DNA of 64,000 bases from Nitrosospira sp035547595 (GTDB taxonomy: Bacteria; Pseudomonadota; Gammaproteobacteria; Burkholderiales; Nitrosomonadaceae), in NCBI GenBank assembly GCA_035547595.1, contig DASZUL010000022.1, positions 93,270-157,269 on the forward strand. Direction: 5' to 3'. Made by a program: the position numbers and the translations under genes. The notes below the pieces were generated by a model that was not told the origin of the DNA, searched no databases, and worked only from the letters and a program-made list of their open reading frames with translations. Positions 1 through 9,109 of the stretch are shown here, in pieces. How positions within the stretch are numbered: the stretch's first letter is position 1; the number at the start of each line of letters is the position of its first letter.

Positions 1-1658
1 TGGTCAGCTTTGAAAAACGCGCATTTGCCGTCGCGGAAGGCCTGTCAGACGACGGGCGCGGCAACCCGGTAAAAGGAAAACCCAATCGGGAACTGGCGAT
101 ACACATGCTCGTCGGGCCGGAATATCTTGCTGGAAAAGCAGCCATCATGCAGCCGATACAGGAATTCATAGAGATGTTCAGCAGCCGCATGGAAACCCAG
201 GCGAATCTGGGAGTAGCGCGGCTCGAACGCCAGATCATTTTTGAAATGGCGGTCATTTTCGTTGCGCTTATCGCCACCATCGCCATCATTTTTTATACCC
301 GCCTCGGCATACTGCAGCCGCTGGCCGAGCTTGCCCGCCAGGTGGCAGGGATCACGAGAGGAGCCCGCCCGAGCCGTTATGGCCAGCCTACTGAAAATGA
401 GGTGGCCAAGCTGGGTGAGGCATTGGCAATGGCCGACGCGGAAAAACGCCAGCTTCTCGAGAATGAGCGTATCGCGCGTAACGAGGCGGAGCGGGCAAGC
501 CGGCTCAAGGACGAATTCCTGGCTACCCTCTCCCACGAGCTCAGGACACCGCTGAATGCGATCCTGGGCTGGGCTCAGCTCATTCTGAGCGGAAGCATGA
601 AACCGGAAGATGTGCATCGCGGCCTCGAAACGATCGAACGCAACGCGCGCGCGCAAAACAAGCTCATCGAAGACCTGCTGGAGATGAGCAGCATCATCTC
701 CGGAAAAGTACGGCTCGAAATGAGGGAAGTAGACATCATTGACCTGGTCGAGGCCGCAATTGATTCGATCAACCCCACCGCGCAGGCCAAAGGCGTCACC
801 CTATCGGCAAAAATCGGCTGCCGGCATGGTCTCATTTGGGGCGATCACAACCGGCTGCAGCAGATATTCTGGAATATTCTCTCAAATAGCATAAAGTTCA
901 CACCGAAGGGTGGCAGGATAGAAGTCTTGGCCGAACGGGTGGGTTCCTACCTGGAAATCAGGATCAACGATTCAGGCCTGGGAATCGCCCAGGATTTCAT
1001 GCCATATGTCTTTGACCGTTTCCGCCAGGCAGACCCATCCCTGACCCGTCAGTTCGGAGGCCTCGGCCTGGGGCTTGCCATCGTCAAGCAGCTGGTGGAG
1101 CTTCACGGAGGAATGGTCAGAGCGGAAAGCGAAGGCGTGGGAAAGGGAGCCACCTTCACCGTAAGCCTTCCGCTGGCAAGCATGGGCGGCAATGGCGGCA
1201 AGCGGGACAGGGAAAATGAGGCTGCCCTCAAACCCGGCGTCCAGGTGGCCAGCAACCTTATGCTCGCCGGGATGAACGTGCTGGTGGTCGATGACGAGCT
1301 GGATTCGCTCGAGCTCATCAAGGGGATACTGACTCAATGCCATGCGAACGTAATCACGGCAGCCAGCGCTGGCGAGGCATTGTGGCGCCTGGAGACCGTA
1401 TCGCCAGATGTCATAGTCAGCGACATCGGCATGCCGGAAAAAAACGGATATCAGCTCATACATGAAGTGAGAAACCTTCCCGAGGAGAAAAGCAGAACCA
1501 TTCCCGCCATCGCGCTCACGGCGTTCGCCCGGCCGGAAGACCGGACAAGGGCGATAGAGGCTGGCTTCCAGGTACACCTCACCAAGCCCGTCGAGGCGCT
1601 GGAGCTGATCAACGCCATACGCGAGCTGACAAGACATCCTGGCCCCGGTAGAAATTAG
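1..1658 (+). CDS. Hybrid sensor histidine kinase, 5' end outside the window
   Basis: The frame is open from base 3, so the N-terminal sensory part lies upstream. Visible order: end of a periplasmic or sensor segment, a membrane helix (FVALIATIAIIF region), a HAMP-like linker, a HisKA box (LSHELRTPLNAI, phospho-acceptor His), a HATPase_c domain with N box (NILSNSIKFTP) and G boxes (GLGIA, GLGLGLAI), then a C-terminal receiver with VVDDE, phospho-acceptor Asp in SDIGMPEKNGY, and the conserved Lys in LTKP. It is an inner-membrane phosphorelay kinase that autophosphorylates on His and passes phosphate to its own receiver. No DNA-binding output is present and no partner regulator is adjacent, so the signal and target are unknown. 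The methionine at base 105 is internal, not the start. Confidence 0.93.
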   Translation, partial: VSFEKRAFAVAEGLSDDGRGNPVKGKPNRELAIHMLVGPEYLAGKAAIMQPIQEFIEMFSSRMETQANLGVARLERQIIFEMAVIFVALIATIAIIFYTRLGILQPLAELARQVAGITRGARPSRYGQPTENEVAKLGEALAMADAEKRQLLENERIARNEAERASRLKDEFLATLSHELRTPLNAILGWAQLILSGSMKPEDVHRGLETIERNARAQNKLIEDLLEMSSIISGKVRLEMREVDIIDLVEAAIDSINPTAQAKGVTLSAKIGCRHGLIWGDHNRLQQIFWNILSNSIKFTPKGGRIEVLAERVGSYLEIRINDSGLGIAQDFMPYVFDRFRQADPSLTRQFGGLGLGLAIVKQLVELHGGMVRAESEGVGKGATFTVSLPLASMGGNGGKRDRENEAALKPGVQVASNLMLAGMNVLVVDDELDSLELIKGILTQCHANVITAASAGEALWRLETVSPDVIVSDIGMPEKNGYQLIHEVRNLPEEKSRTIPAIALTAFARPEDRTRAIEAGFQVHLTKPVEALELINAIRELTRHPGPGRN

Positions 1659-1719
1659 TTGAAACCAGTGTGCGAGATGCTTTGAAGGGATCTTTAAAAC
1701 GCCCTGTTTTCTGTTACCG

Positions 1720-3012
1720 TCAAAAATTGTTGACGATGATCTTGCCCCCGGAGATCACCAAGTCCGGGTATTCGAGACTTTTTAGGTTTTGAGCGGGATT
1801 GCCTTTCACCGCGATGATGTCGGCTGGAGCACCCTGCTGCAGGGTGCCCAGCAGCGGCAGGTCCAGTTGCCGGCCCGCTTTCGATGTCGCGGCACGCAAG
1901 ACATCGATCAGTTCCATTTTCCCCATTTGTATCATATAAAGGAGCTCCTGAGCGTCGATCCCCCTGGGAATATCGGGATGCGCAATTTCCGCGCCGTACA
2001 GGAGCTCGCCTCCCAGTCCCGCCCAGATGCTGGCATTGCCCGCAACACCGGAGCACTTGGACAACGTATCCAGAGTGGTGACTATTTTTACATTTTGCGC
2101 CACTGCCTTTTTTAATAGTGATTCAGGAATGGGGTCGCAAGGCATATGAGCCCATTCATCTACACCCGCATCGACGGCTATTCGTGCGCCCTGTTCCTCG
2201 GCGATGTGCGCCGTCACCTTTCGATTATTCTTATGCGCTTCATCCACGATCGCCTTCACGATGCTTTCCGGCAGCAGCGGCCACGCCGGTTTCGAATGGG
2301 AAGCAGGGTGGGCATGCTTGGGATGGGCATGCGCATGGTTTGTACCGGCCTCGCCATGATCGGCATGATTATGGCCGGAACCATGATGATGACCGGAACC
2401 ATGGCCATGCCCGGACGACCAGGGCGCCCCTGCTTCGCCCCCGGGTTCCAGCGCAATTTTGATTACGGCAGCCCCGCCGCGAATAAGGTCGCGAACGGTT
2501 GCCCTCGCTTCTTTTTCCGTGGAAACGGCCATCGCGATATCGGTGTCTCCCGTTAATGGGATGGGATAACCGTGCGGTGCGGTAAGAATCGGTCCGGAAG
2601 TCAGCACGCGCAGACTCCCGTTACCGCCATACGGCTTATGCAGGGGTCCCCCTACATCCCGGATCGTCGTGATGCCATGCTTCAGCACCGTATCCGGGGG
2701 AACATGCTGAAACGCGAGATGCGCATGCAATTCGATGAAACCCGGCAGCAGCGTGGCGTCCCCCAGGTCAATGACTTTTGCACGGCTGGATCCGAAGGAT
2801 TCACGCGGACCTATTCGCGCCACCTTGCCATTTGCCAGTAATACCGACGTATCGGTCCTGATGTTATCGCCATCGAAAACCCGTGCAGCATGCAAAAGAA
2901 CGGATTCATGATCCGTTTCCAGCGCCATGCCTCGAAGGGGAATAAAAACGGCCATGGCCAGGAGCAGGCATGGCGTGATCCGGCTGATCGGTTCGAAGCG
3001 CATACTCATCAT
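1720..3012 (-). CDS. Amidohydrolase-superfamily metal-dependent hydrolase with a His-rich insert
   Basis: A 430-residue protein with an N-terminal hydrophobic segment that looks like a signal peptide (CLLLAMAVFIPLRGMA). It has an imidazolonepropionase-like TIM barrel: HAH at residues 96-98, the probable carboxylated Lys185 in VIKIA, His269 (TAHIAEE) and His289 (WAHMP). The usual active-site Asp after the barrel (GTD in relatives) seems to be Glu in LLYGAEIAH, which is an alignment judgement. Residues 202-239 form an extra loop with 14 His in 38 residues, likely metal-binding. It is the last gene of a three-gene operon, 9 bases after the GH88-like gene. Start: AAGGA lies about 10 bases before the ATG at 3012, although ATG codons at 3009 and 3003 are possible. 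Substrate unknown. Confidence 0.85.
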   Translation of the reverse strand: MMSMRFEPISRITPCLLLAMAVFIPLRGMALETDHESVLLHAARVFDGDNIRTDTSVLLANGKVARIGPRESFGSSRAKVIDLGDATLLPGFIELHAHLAFQHVPPDTVLKHGITTIRDVGGPLHKPYGGNGSLRVLTSGPILTAPHGYPIPLTGDTDIAMAVSTEKEARATVRDLIRGGAAVIKIALEPGGEAGAPWSSGHGHGSGHHHGSGHNHADHGEAGTNHAHAHPKHAHPASHSKPAWPLLPESIVKAIVDEAHKNNRKVTAHIAEEQGARIAVDAGVDEWAHMPCDPIPESLLKKAVAQNVKIVTTLDTLSKCSGVAGNASIWAGLGGELLYGAEIAHPDIPRGIDAQELLYMIQMGKMELIDVLRAATSKAGRQLDLPLLGTLQQGAPADIIAVKGNPAQNLKSLEYPDLVISGGKIIVNNF

Positions 3013-3021
3013 TTCATTCCT

Positions 3022-4164
3022 TTAACAGTGGTTTGGTTCGCAAATGCCAGCAAGAGCCGAGATCGTCGCCATGAGAAAAAAACTTCCCCAGGCCGACTCG
3101 ACCAGTTCATTCCTTCCCGGATGGGTTTCATAGCAGCAACCCCGGAATATTCCGGGAGCCGGCTCGCCGCCACATCCGGCGTGCTCATCATTCCCGGCGA
3201 AGCCGGTGAAATAGCGGCTGCGGATGACTGCCGTAACTTGCCTCCAGGCCGCCTCATGCCATCGATCGCCATCAGTCGTCAGGGCAGCGAGGGAAAGCAT
3301 CGCCAGAGATGCGATCACCGCTGACGAAGGATCCCGAGGTGCTGGTTTATCTAGCCGATCCAGAGGAAAGGACGCGGGACGCGAATGCTTCCAGTACTCG
3401 CAGGCAGAGCGGGCATGGGCCAGGTAAGGTTCCCCCCACCTCGCCGCTGCCCGCGTCAACCCCAGCATGGCCCACGCCTGGCCGCGAGACCATGCGCCAG
3501 CGCGATCAGCGGGCCTGAAACCGCCATCATGAAAGCGAGCGCCGGCATGAAATGCGCCGCTCTGGGTGCGGCAGGCGGCCAGCAGGGTATCCGCATGGCG
3601 GCGAACCATATGGCGATGAGCGGCATGCCCGTTGCGGTCAAGCAGCTGGATCAGGGCAGCAAGCGTATCCATCGTTACCCGCTGGTTTCCCTCGCTCCCG
3701 CCGCCCATCCCGGTGCCGAGCGGTATGCAATTCATTTTCGCATCATAGGAAGCGGCAATGGCGGCCGCGGCCTGCCGGGCCAGTTCGCGCGCGCCGGTAT
3801 CGCCGAACCAGAGGTCGCCAAGGGACGCGCCGTACCAGAAAATCAGGCTTCGGTTTATAGAATCGGCACCGATTTTCGAGGATAGGCGCCCGCAAATATC
3901 GGACGCCCTGCGCCTGTCCGGCGCGGCCCCGGTTATCCGCGATCGCAGCCACCACCATCCGCCCCAGAATCCCCCGACCCAGGAACCTCCCGCAGAGGTA
4001 ACCCACTGGCCTGCATTCCCCGGCGAGTAAAGGGGAAAACCGCCGGCGCAACCTGAATCGATAATATCCATGCGGCGGATCATCAGCTCAAGCGCGCGCA
4101 TCAGTTCCTCGCAGCTCAGCAGTGGCATATCCACACTACCAGCCTTCCCCTCCAGACTTTGCAT
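3022..4164 (-). CDS. GH88-like (unsaturated glucuronyl hydrolase-type) glycosidase
   Basis: A 380-residue alpha/alpha-barrel protein. Family-like motifs are AWSRGQAWAMLGL, DPSSAVIASLAMLSLA and, near the C-terminus, ESAWGSFFLMATI. These resemble the Glyco_hydro_88 / unsaturated rhamnogalacturonyl hydrolase group, which releases unsaturated uronic acids from polysaccharide fragments. No signal peptide is visible, so it is probably cytoplasmic. It sits 13 bases after the porin stop and 9 bases before the amidohydrolase start. The operon therefore pairs an outer-membrane channel with a uronate-type glycosidase. GAGGAAA lies upstream of the ATG. The exact catalytic Asp residues were not assigned, and this could be another six-hairpin glycosidase. 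Confidence 0.75.
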   Translation of the reverse strand: MQSLEGKAGSVDMPLLSCEELMRALELMIRRMDIIDSGCAGGFPLYSPGNAGQWVTSAGGSWVGGFWGGWWWLRSRITGAAPDRRRASDICGRLSSKIGADSINRSLIFWYGASLGDLWFGDTGARELARQAAAAIAASYDAKMNCIPLGTGMGGGSEGNQRVTMDTLAALIQLLDRNGHAAHRHMVRRHADTLLAACRTQSGAFHAGARFHDGGFRPADRAGAWSRGQAWAMLGLTRAAARWGEPYLAHARSACEYWKHSRPASFPLDRLDKPAPRDPSSAVIASLAMLSLAALTTDGDRWHEAAWRQVTAVIRSRYFTGFAGNDEHAGCGGEPAPGIFRGCCYETHPGRNELVESAWGSFFLMATISALAGICEPNHC

Positions 4165-4177
4165 AAATAGTATTTCC

Positions 4178-5716
4178 TCAGAAGACCAGATTGAAATCGA
4201 TGTATATCATGTCGATATCCTTTTTCCCCTGATAGAAATTCTTGACGACATCGCCGCCGAAAGCGTGCCCATAATAGAACCTCCATGACAATTGCTTGTT
4301 GAGTGTGTGCGTGAAACTGATATCCACCAACTGGCCCACGTCGCTTTTGCCGCTGGAAGGCCGTCCAGAATAGCCGAATGCTCCCGAGCGCGATGTCGGC
4401 CCCAACCCGCCGTAGAACAGGTCGCCCGAATTGTTGAGCGACAGGTGATGCGCATCGATGGTTACACGGGTTTGCGGGGTGGGCGATACGATCATCTGGA
4501 TGAACGCGTCCTGCATGTTCATCAGATTGTAGAAGGGCAGCTTGGCATAGGCTCGTCCGCTGGGAAGGACCGTAAAGAAAGTCGTGTGTTTATCGTCCTT
4601 CGCATTATTGTCGCCCGAGCTCAGGAAATAGAGCGCGCGCAACCATGGCCTGAAGGGAAGTTTCGTCCACTGGTAACCTGCCTCGGCAGCAATTGCCCAG
4701 GCCCGATGATCCTGGTTGGTCCAGTCGCCGAACTGGTAGGCTCCCCACAATAATGCATCCATGCTGCCGGCATCTCCTTGCTGAAGAGTCAGGAAGTGAG
4801 CGCCTATGGTATGGATATTGAGCTTTTGGCTATTCAGCCAGGGGCGGTCGGCGGCGGGCCGGTTGTCTATGACCTGCGTATTGCGCTTGTCGCCGTAATT
4901 CAAATAGAAAAGCCGACCCTCGGTTCCGGGCAGCAACGCGTCTTTCTTGCTGGTGAGGGCCGCATAAAAAAGATTGATATCGCCGATTTCATCTTGTCCC
5001 TGGACGGTAAATCCGCCCTGGGTAGGGCGGATGCCGCTCGCAGTCATATTGAAATCCGGCCGATCATAAACGGCGTTGAAGCCGTCGAAGCTTCGTCCCA
5101 CATGGACGACATTCGACGCCAGCAGGCGTTGTGCGATACGCGCCCTTTTGAGGCCATCGAACTTGTCCATGCCCGTTCTGTATTCCATACCATCCATGAA
5201 TTCGAAGCGGCCGACCTTCAGGGATGTCCCAGGCAGACCCAGGGAATGAAGTTTGAAGTTGAGATAGGCCTGCTTCAGGAAAACGTTACTGGCGTTGGTG
5301 GCTTGATTTGCCAGGAAATAAGCGCCCCCCAGTCCCAGCGGGCCGCCGGGAGAGGCAACGGCGTTATCCGGCAAGCCGTATAAACCGATATATTGAGCCT
5401 GCGCATACCCATCGACATAGGGAGTGGTAAGCAATGCGCCGAACCTGGCGCGTGCCGACCATAGGTCGTAGGCATTGCTGTTGTTTGCCGCCAGGCTGGG
5501 CCGGAAGTAATCCCACACCTCATAGCTGCCGTAAAGCTCTCCCGTGATGCGCAGGTATTCGTTGACATTGCCCAGGGGGAATTTGTTTTCTTCCGCACTG
5601 AGCACGTCGTGGATTTGCAGCATGAATGTCATGCTCATCCAGAGAATGAATGGCTTTAATCGCTTATCACGTCGATTGGCCTGCCTGTTCACGTGCAGGT
5701 GCTCAAGCTCTTCCAC
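4178..5716 (-). CDS. Outer-membrane porin, alginate-export (AlgE-like) family
   Basis: A 512-residue protein with an N-terminal basic and hydrophobic signal segment (KPFILWMSMTFML) ending near VLSAEE, followed by alternating beta-strand sequence and a C-terminal Phe (IYIDFNLVF), as expected for a BAM-inserted barrel. Segments such as LKVGRFEF, FRPWLRALYFLSSGDNN and FYNLMNMQDAFIQM match the alginate-export domain type seen in many environmental proteobacteria. It is the first gene of the porin, GH88-like, amidohydrolase operon. It starts at GTG 5716, divergent from the alpha/beta hydrolase gene 59 bases away. No alginate polymerase genes are nearby, so it may transport another oligosaccharide or small molecule. 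Confidence 0.85.
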   Translation of the reverse strand: MEELEHLHVNRQANRRDKRLKPFILWMSMTFMLQIHDVLSAEENKFPLGNVNEYLRITGELYGSYEVWDYFRPSLAANNSNAYDLWSARARFGALLTTPYVDGYAQAQYIGLYGLPDNAVASPGGPLGLGGAYFLANQATNASNVFLKQAYLNFKLHSLGLPGTSLKVGRFEFMDGMEYRTGMDKFDGLKRARIAQRLLASNVVHVGRSFDGFNAVYDRPDFNMTASGIRPTQGGFTVQGQDEIGDINLFYAALTSKKDALLPGTEGRLFYLNYGDKRNTQVIDNRPAADRPWLNSQKLNIHTIGAHFLTLQQGDAGSMDALLWGAYQFGDWTNQDHRAWAIAAEAGYQWTKLPFRPWLRALYFLSSGDNNAKDDKHTTFFTVLPSGRAYAKLPFYNLMNMQDAFIQMIVSPTPQTRVTIDAHHLSLNNSGDLFYGGLGPTSRSGAFGYSGRPSSGKSDVGQLVDISFTHTLNKQLSWRFYYGHAFGGDVVKNFYQGKKDIDMIYIDFNLVF

Positions 5717-5775
5717 CTGCCCAATCCCATTTCAATCCCATTTGCCGTTTCAAAGAATCCGGTATCATAAAAATC

Positions 5776-6573
5776 ATGAAATTGATCTCCTCCAGAGATG
5801 GAACATCCATCGCATGCTGGCATGGCGGCGCAGGAGAGCGCCTGCTGCTCGTGCACGGCACCTCAGGCGATCATCATGCATGGACCCCCGTATTGCCCGC
5901 GCTTGAGCGCCATTTCGACGTGTGGACCCTCGATCGGCGCGGCCGCGGCCAAAGCGGCGATGCCAATGGTTATGCATTCGAACGCGAGTGCGAAGATATC
6001 GCCGCAGTCATGGATGCCATCGGAGGTACGGTGCATCTGCTCGGGCATTCCTTCGGAGGGCTCTGCGCCCTGGAAGCAGCGCTCCTGGCCCCCGGCATCG
6101 GCAAGCTCATACTCTATGAACCTCCCGTCTCACTGGCAGGCAGCGGCTGGTCTCCCGCGCTCGATGCGAAACTCCAAGCCTTGCTGGAAACAGGCGAACG
6201 AGAAGATGTCCTGCTGCTTTTTTTTCGCGAGATTGTCAAAATGCCTCCCCATGAGGTTGCCGCCATACAAGCTGGAGTACATTGGCCCGAGCGAATTGCC
6301 GAGGCGCATACCATTCATCGTGAATTGCGCGGGATCGACCGCTATGTGTTCACGCCCCGGCGGTTTCGTGGCCTCAAAACTCCGGTTCTGCTAATGCTTG
6401 GCGGCGAAAGTCCGCCCCGCCGCCACCTTATTGCGGAAATGCTTCACCAGGCGCTCCCTTTCAGCCATATCCGGATTCTGCAGGGGCAGCAACATGGCGC
6501 GATGAGGACTGCGCCCGACCTGTTTGTTGATGAAGTGGTCAATTTCCTGGGCATCCAGGCAAGCGAGCGCTAG
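5776..6573 (+). CDS. Alpha/beta-fold hydrolase
   Basis: A 265-residue alpha/beta hydrolase. It has an oxyanion segment HGTSGDHHAW, a nucleophile elbow GHSFGG (Ser in LLGHSFGGLCAL), an acid-side region in LMLGGESPP, and a C-terminal His in GQQHGAM. ATG 5776 is preferred over the longer open frame because it begins directly before the first beta strand (MKLISSRDGTSIACW). The longer frame would overlap the divergent porin start. It shares the palindromic tetramer CTAG with the convergent MFS gene, so both genes end in TAG inside the same four bases. Likely an esterase or C-C hydrolase; substrate unknown. Confidence 0.85.
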   Translation: MKLISSRDGTSIACWHGGAGERLLLVHGTSGDHHAWTPVLPALERHFDVWTLDRRGRGQSGDANGYAFERECEDIAAVMDAIGGTVHLLGHSFGGLCALEAALLAPGIGKLILYEPPVSLAGSGWSPALDAKLQALLETGEREDVLLLFFREIVKMPPHEVAAIQAGVHWPERIAEAHTIHRELRGIDRYVFTPRRFRGLKTPVLLMLGGESPPRRHLIAEMLHQALPFSHIRILQGQQHGAMRTAPDLFVDEVVNFLGIQASER

Positions 6574-7784
6574 GCGCCGCGGCTGGTTACGCCTGGCATC
6601 CCCGCCTTGCGCCGGCGTGCCGATGCCAGCGCCAGCGACAGGATGCAACCGCATAAAAGCACGCCAATCAGCATGAGCCATCCCGATTGCGGATCTCCCG
6701 AGTGGCTCGACAGGGCGCCTCGAAGCGGAGGACCCAATGCGAAGCCGCCGAAGAAGGCAACCGAAATAAAGCCGGATGCGGTGGTCACCACGCCAAATGC
6801 CGCATCCCTTACCAGCATGCTCATCGCTATCGCATTGGTTCCCACTGCGGTAAGCCCCATGCCGATGGCGCCGATCCATAGCCGCCAGTGGCTTTGGGGA
6901 TCCGCATGCATCGTTACCGCCACCGCACAGGCCGAAATGGCAATCAGCGCAAGCAGAAGCAGCGACTCATCCTTGAGTTTTGCGCCCACAGGCGTCAGGA
7001 CGATCCTGGAGAGCATTCCCATTGCGCCGAAAACCGCGATCAAAGTGCCGGCAACGGAAAAGGACATGCCTTGCAGGGCACCGAAGGTCGGCAGAAACGT
7101 GACGAAAGCGGAGAGTGATATACCAACGCAAAACTGGATGCCCATCAACCGCAGCAATAGCGGATTGGGGCGAGAGAACGTGAAACCGCTGGCGGTTTTG
7201 CCGCGTTTCCGGGGAGCGAGAAAAGGCGTGGCAGCCAGAAATAGTATGGCTATCGGGGCAACTCCGCCAAACGCCACGCGCCAGCCATGTTGAAACGCGA
7301 TACCCGGCAGCGCCAGGCCCGCGAACAGGGCTGCGGCCTGAACACCGGATTGCTTGAGTCCCACGACCCCTGCTTTTTTCTCTTTGGGAACCCGTTCAGC
7401 AATAAGCAGGTTGGTAACCGGATTCGCGAGGGCCTGGCCGATTCCGCAGATCGCGGCAGCTGCAACCAGCCCGTGAAAGCCGTCGATCGACGCAATCAGC
7501 ATGAAAGCCAGTGCAATGGAAAGAAACAGCGCCATCAGCGCATGCCGCGAACCGAGCCGGTCGACGATGGCGCCGGCCCAGAACGACAATACGGCTGCCA
7601 GGCCGAATGAGCTCATTACCAGATAACCGAGCAACGCCGGCTCAAAGCGCAGATCCCGGCTGAGCAGCGGCCCAAGCGTGCTGACAGCATATAACATCAG
7701 CATAGGCAGGGCCATGGCGGATACCAGGACGATATGGAATGAGATGTCGGCAACAAGCGTGTGCCAGCGGGACCGGCGGGACAT
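6570..7784 (-). CDS. MFS transporter, probable exporter of the thiocarboxylate cluster
   Basis: A 404-residue major facilitator protein with about 12 hydrophobic helices and no soluble domain. The open frame runs further upstream into the acyl-CoA dehydrogenase gene. ATG 7784 (MSRRSRWHTLVADIS) is chosen because GGAGG lies 11 bases upstream and the first helix follows directly. It is the last gene of the minus-strand cluster, 122 bases after the dehydrogenase stop. By analogy with MFS genes in the pdt and qbs clusters it would export the finished product or take up its metal complex. That role is inferred from position only. Confidence 0.85.
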   Translation of the reverse strand: MSRRSRWHTLVADISFHIVLVSAMALPMLMLYAVSTLGPLLSRDLRFEPALLGYLVMSSFGLAAVLSFWAGAIVDRLGSRHALMALFLSIALAFMLIASIDGFHGLVAAAAICGIGQALANPVTNLLIAERVPKEKKAGVVGLKQSGVQAAALFAGLALPGIAFQHGWRVAFGGVAPIAILFLAATPFLAPRKRGKTASGFTFSRPNPLLLRLMGIQFCVGISLSAFVTFLPTFGALQGMSFSVAGTLIAVFGAMGMLSRIVLTPVGAKLKDESLLLLALIAISACAVAVTMHADPQSHWRLWIGAIGMGLTAVGTNAIAMSMLVRDAAFGVVTTASGFISVAFFGGFALGPPLRGALSSHSGDPQSGWLMLIGVLLCGCILSLALASARRRKAGMPGVTSRGA

Positions 7785-7906
7785 CAGCGGCCACGCCTCC
7801 GCTCTGGGACGTATCGGCAGGATGGAGAGAGATATGTATATATCATACCGTGTTTCCGATTCGGAAATGGGTTGCCGGAATGGGTCGGCAAGCAGTGGCA
7901 ATCGGA

Positions 7907-9109
7907 TCAGGCAAAATGGTACGCATCCCGTTCCCTGTAGAAATCGATGAGCCTTCGGCCCACGGAACTGATAAGCGACTCGTCGGTGCCGTCCAGGATG
8001 CGCGAGGTGCGCGCTATCCTGAAAATACCCGAAAGGGGAGTCAGGTCGCTGATACCTTCCGCACCGTACAATTGCATCGCTGAATCCGAAGCAAGGCACA
8101 AGGCTTGCGATGCCGCCATCTTGGCGATATTGATTTCGACATCATCTGCGCGTTGGGCATCGACCCCTCTCGCGGCCACCCGGATCAGTTCACGCGCACT
8201 CGCAATGGCCTGATACGCGTTGACAACGTGCTGCCGAACCAGCTGTTTCTCGGATAACCGGGCGGACCTGCCGCGCCCGGAATGGATTCGGGCGCCCATC
8301 AGGTCGAAGCACCGCTGCGCCAATCCCACCCAGTTCATGGCGCGAAGCAGTCGCCCCATGCCCAGCCGCCGCCTCATTAAATGGATACCACTGCCGCGCG
8401 CGCCCAGGAGATAACTCTCGGGGACACGCACGTCCCTGAAGGAAATCTCGCCTTGGCCCAGCGAACGCCCCAGCATGCTGATCCGGCGTTCGAACCGGAA
8501 TCCAGGTGAATCGGTGGGAACGACAATCATGGAAAGGGCATTCCCGGGCGCGACATTCTCCTCGGCCGTTCGCGCCAGGACAGTGATAAAAGTGGCCCGG
8601 TCGGCGTTGCCGACAAACCACTTTCCGCCGTTGATTATCCAGCTGCCGCCGGACAGGCACGCGGAAGTCGTTATCAAGCCGGGAAACGACCCGCCATGCT
8701 CCGGTTCCGTCATCCCGTAGCTGGGAATAGCCTCCCCCGCCACCATGGGTTCCAGGAAGCGCCGGCGGATTTCATCCGTTCCGAATTCCAGGAGCATGTG
8801 CGCATCGAGTGCGGTGTGGCTGCCGAAGACTGCTCCGGAATATTCGGTACGCCCCTCCTGTTCGGCAACGATCAGATAGTCTTCGAGCGAGACGATTTTG
8901 CCGCCGTGGGAAAAAGGGTAAAACAATCCCCAGAGTCCCGCATGCCTCGCCTTTTCGACCAGATCCGACTGCAGTTGCGACGATGCTTCGCCGTCTTGAG
9001 CCAGGCACGCCTCATTGGGTATGATTATTTCATCCACAAACTTTCGCACCTCGATGGAAAGTGATCTGGCCAGCGCCGTGTGGTCTGATTTGCTATAGGC
9101 GTGCGGCAT
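7907..9109 (-). CDS. Acyl-CoA dehydrogenase-like flavoprotein
   Basis: A 400-residue protein of the acyl-CoA dehydrogenase superfamily. Signatures are SYGMTEPEHGGS in the FAD/substrate domain, a middle beta domain (INGGKWFVGNA), and the C-terminal helical signature MQLYGAEGISDLTPLSGIFRIARTSRILDG, read here in two overlapping parts. The usual catalytic acidic residue would fall in the C-terminal segment, but I did not fix it. The start ATG overlaps the ligase stop by one base (TGATG). In this cluster it may desaturate or oxidise an acyl-CoA or acyl-adenylate-derived intermediate. It is a possible source of the acid moiety, and no substrate can be read from the sequence. Confidence 0.88.
   Translation of the reverse strand: MPHAYSKSDHTALARSLSIEVRKFVDEIIIPNEACLAQDGEASSQLQSDLVEKARHAGLWGLFYPFSHGGKIVSLEDYLIVAEQEGRTEYSGAVFGSHTALDAHMLLEFGTDEIRRRFLEPMVAGEAIPSYGMTEPEHGGSFPGLITTSACLSGGSWIINGGKWFVGNADRATFITVLARTAEENVAPGNALSMIVVPTDSPGFRFERRISMLGRSLGQGEISFRDVRVPESYLLGARGSGIHLMRRRLGMGRLLRAMNWVGLAQRCFDLMGARIHSGRGRSARLSEKQLVRQHVVNAYQAIASARELIRVAARGVDAQRADDVEINIAKMAASQALCLASDSAMQLYGAEGISDLTPLSGIFRIARTSRILDGTDESLISSVGRRLIDFYRERDAYHFA

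Noticed and set aside
2293..2412. Possible tandem DNA repeat in the amidohydrolase gene
   Set aside because: The repetitive look comes from His and Gly codons (CAT, GGC). There is no fixed repeat unit, so it is reported as a protein feature instead.
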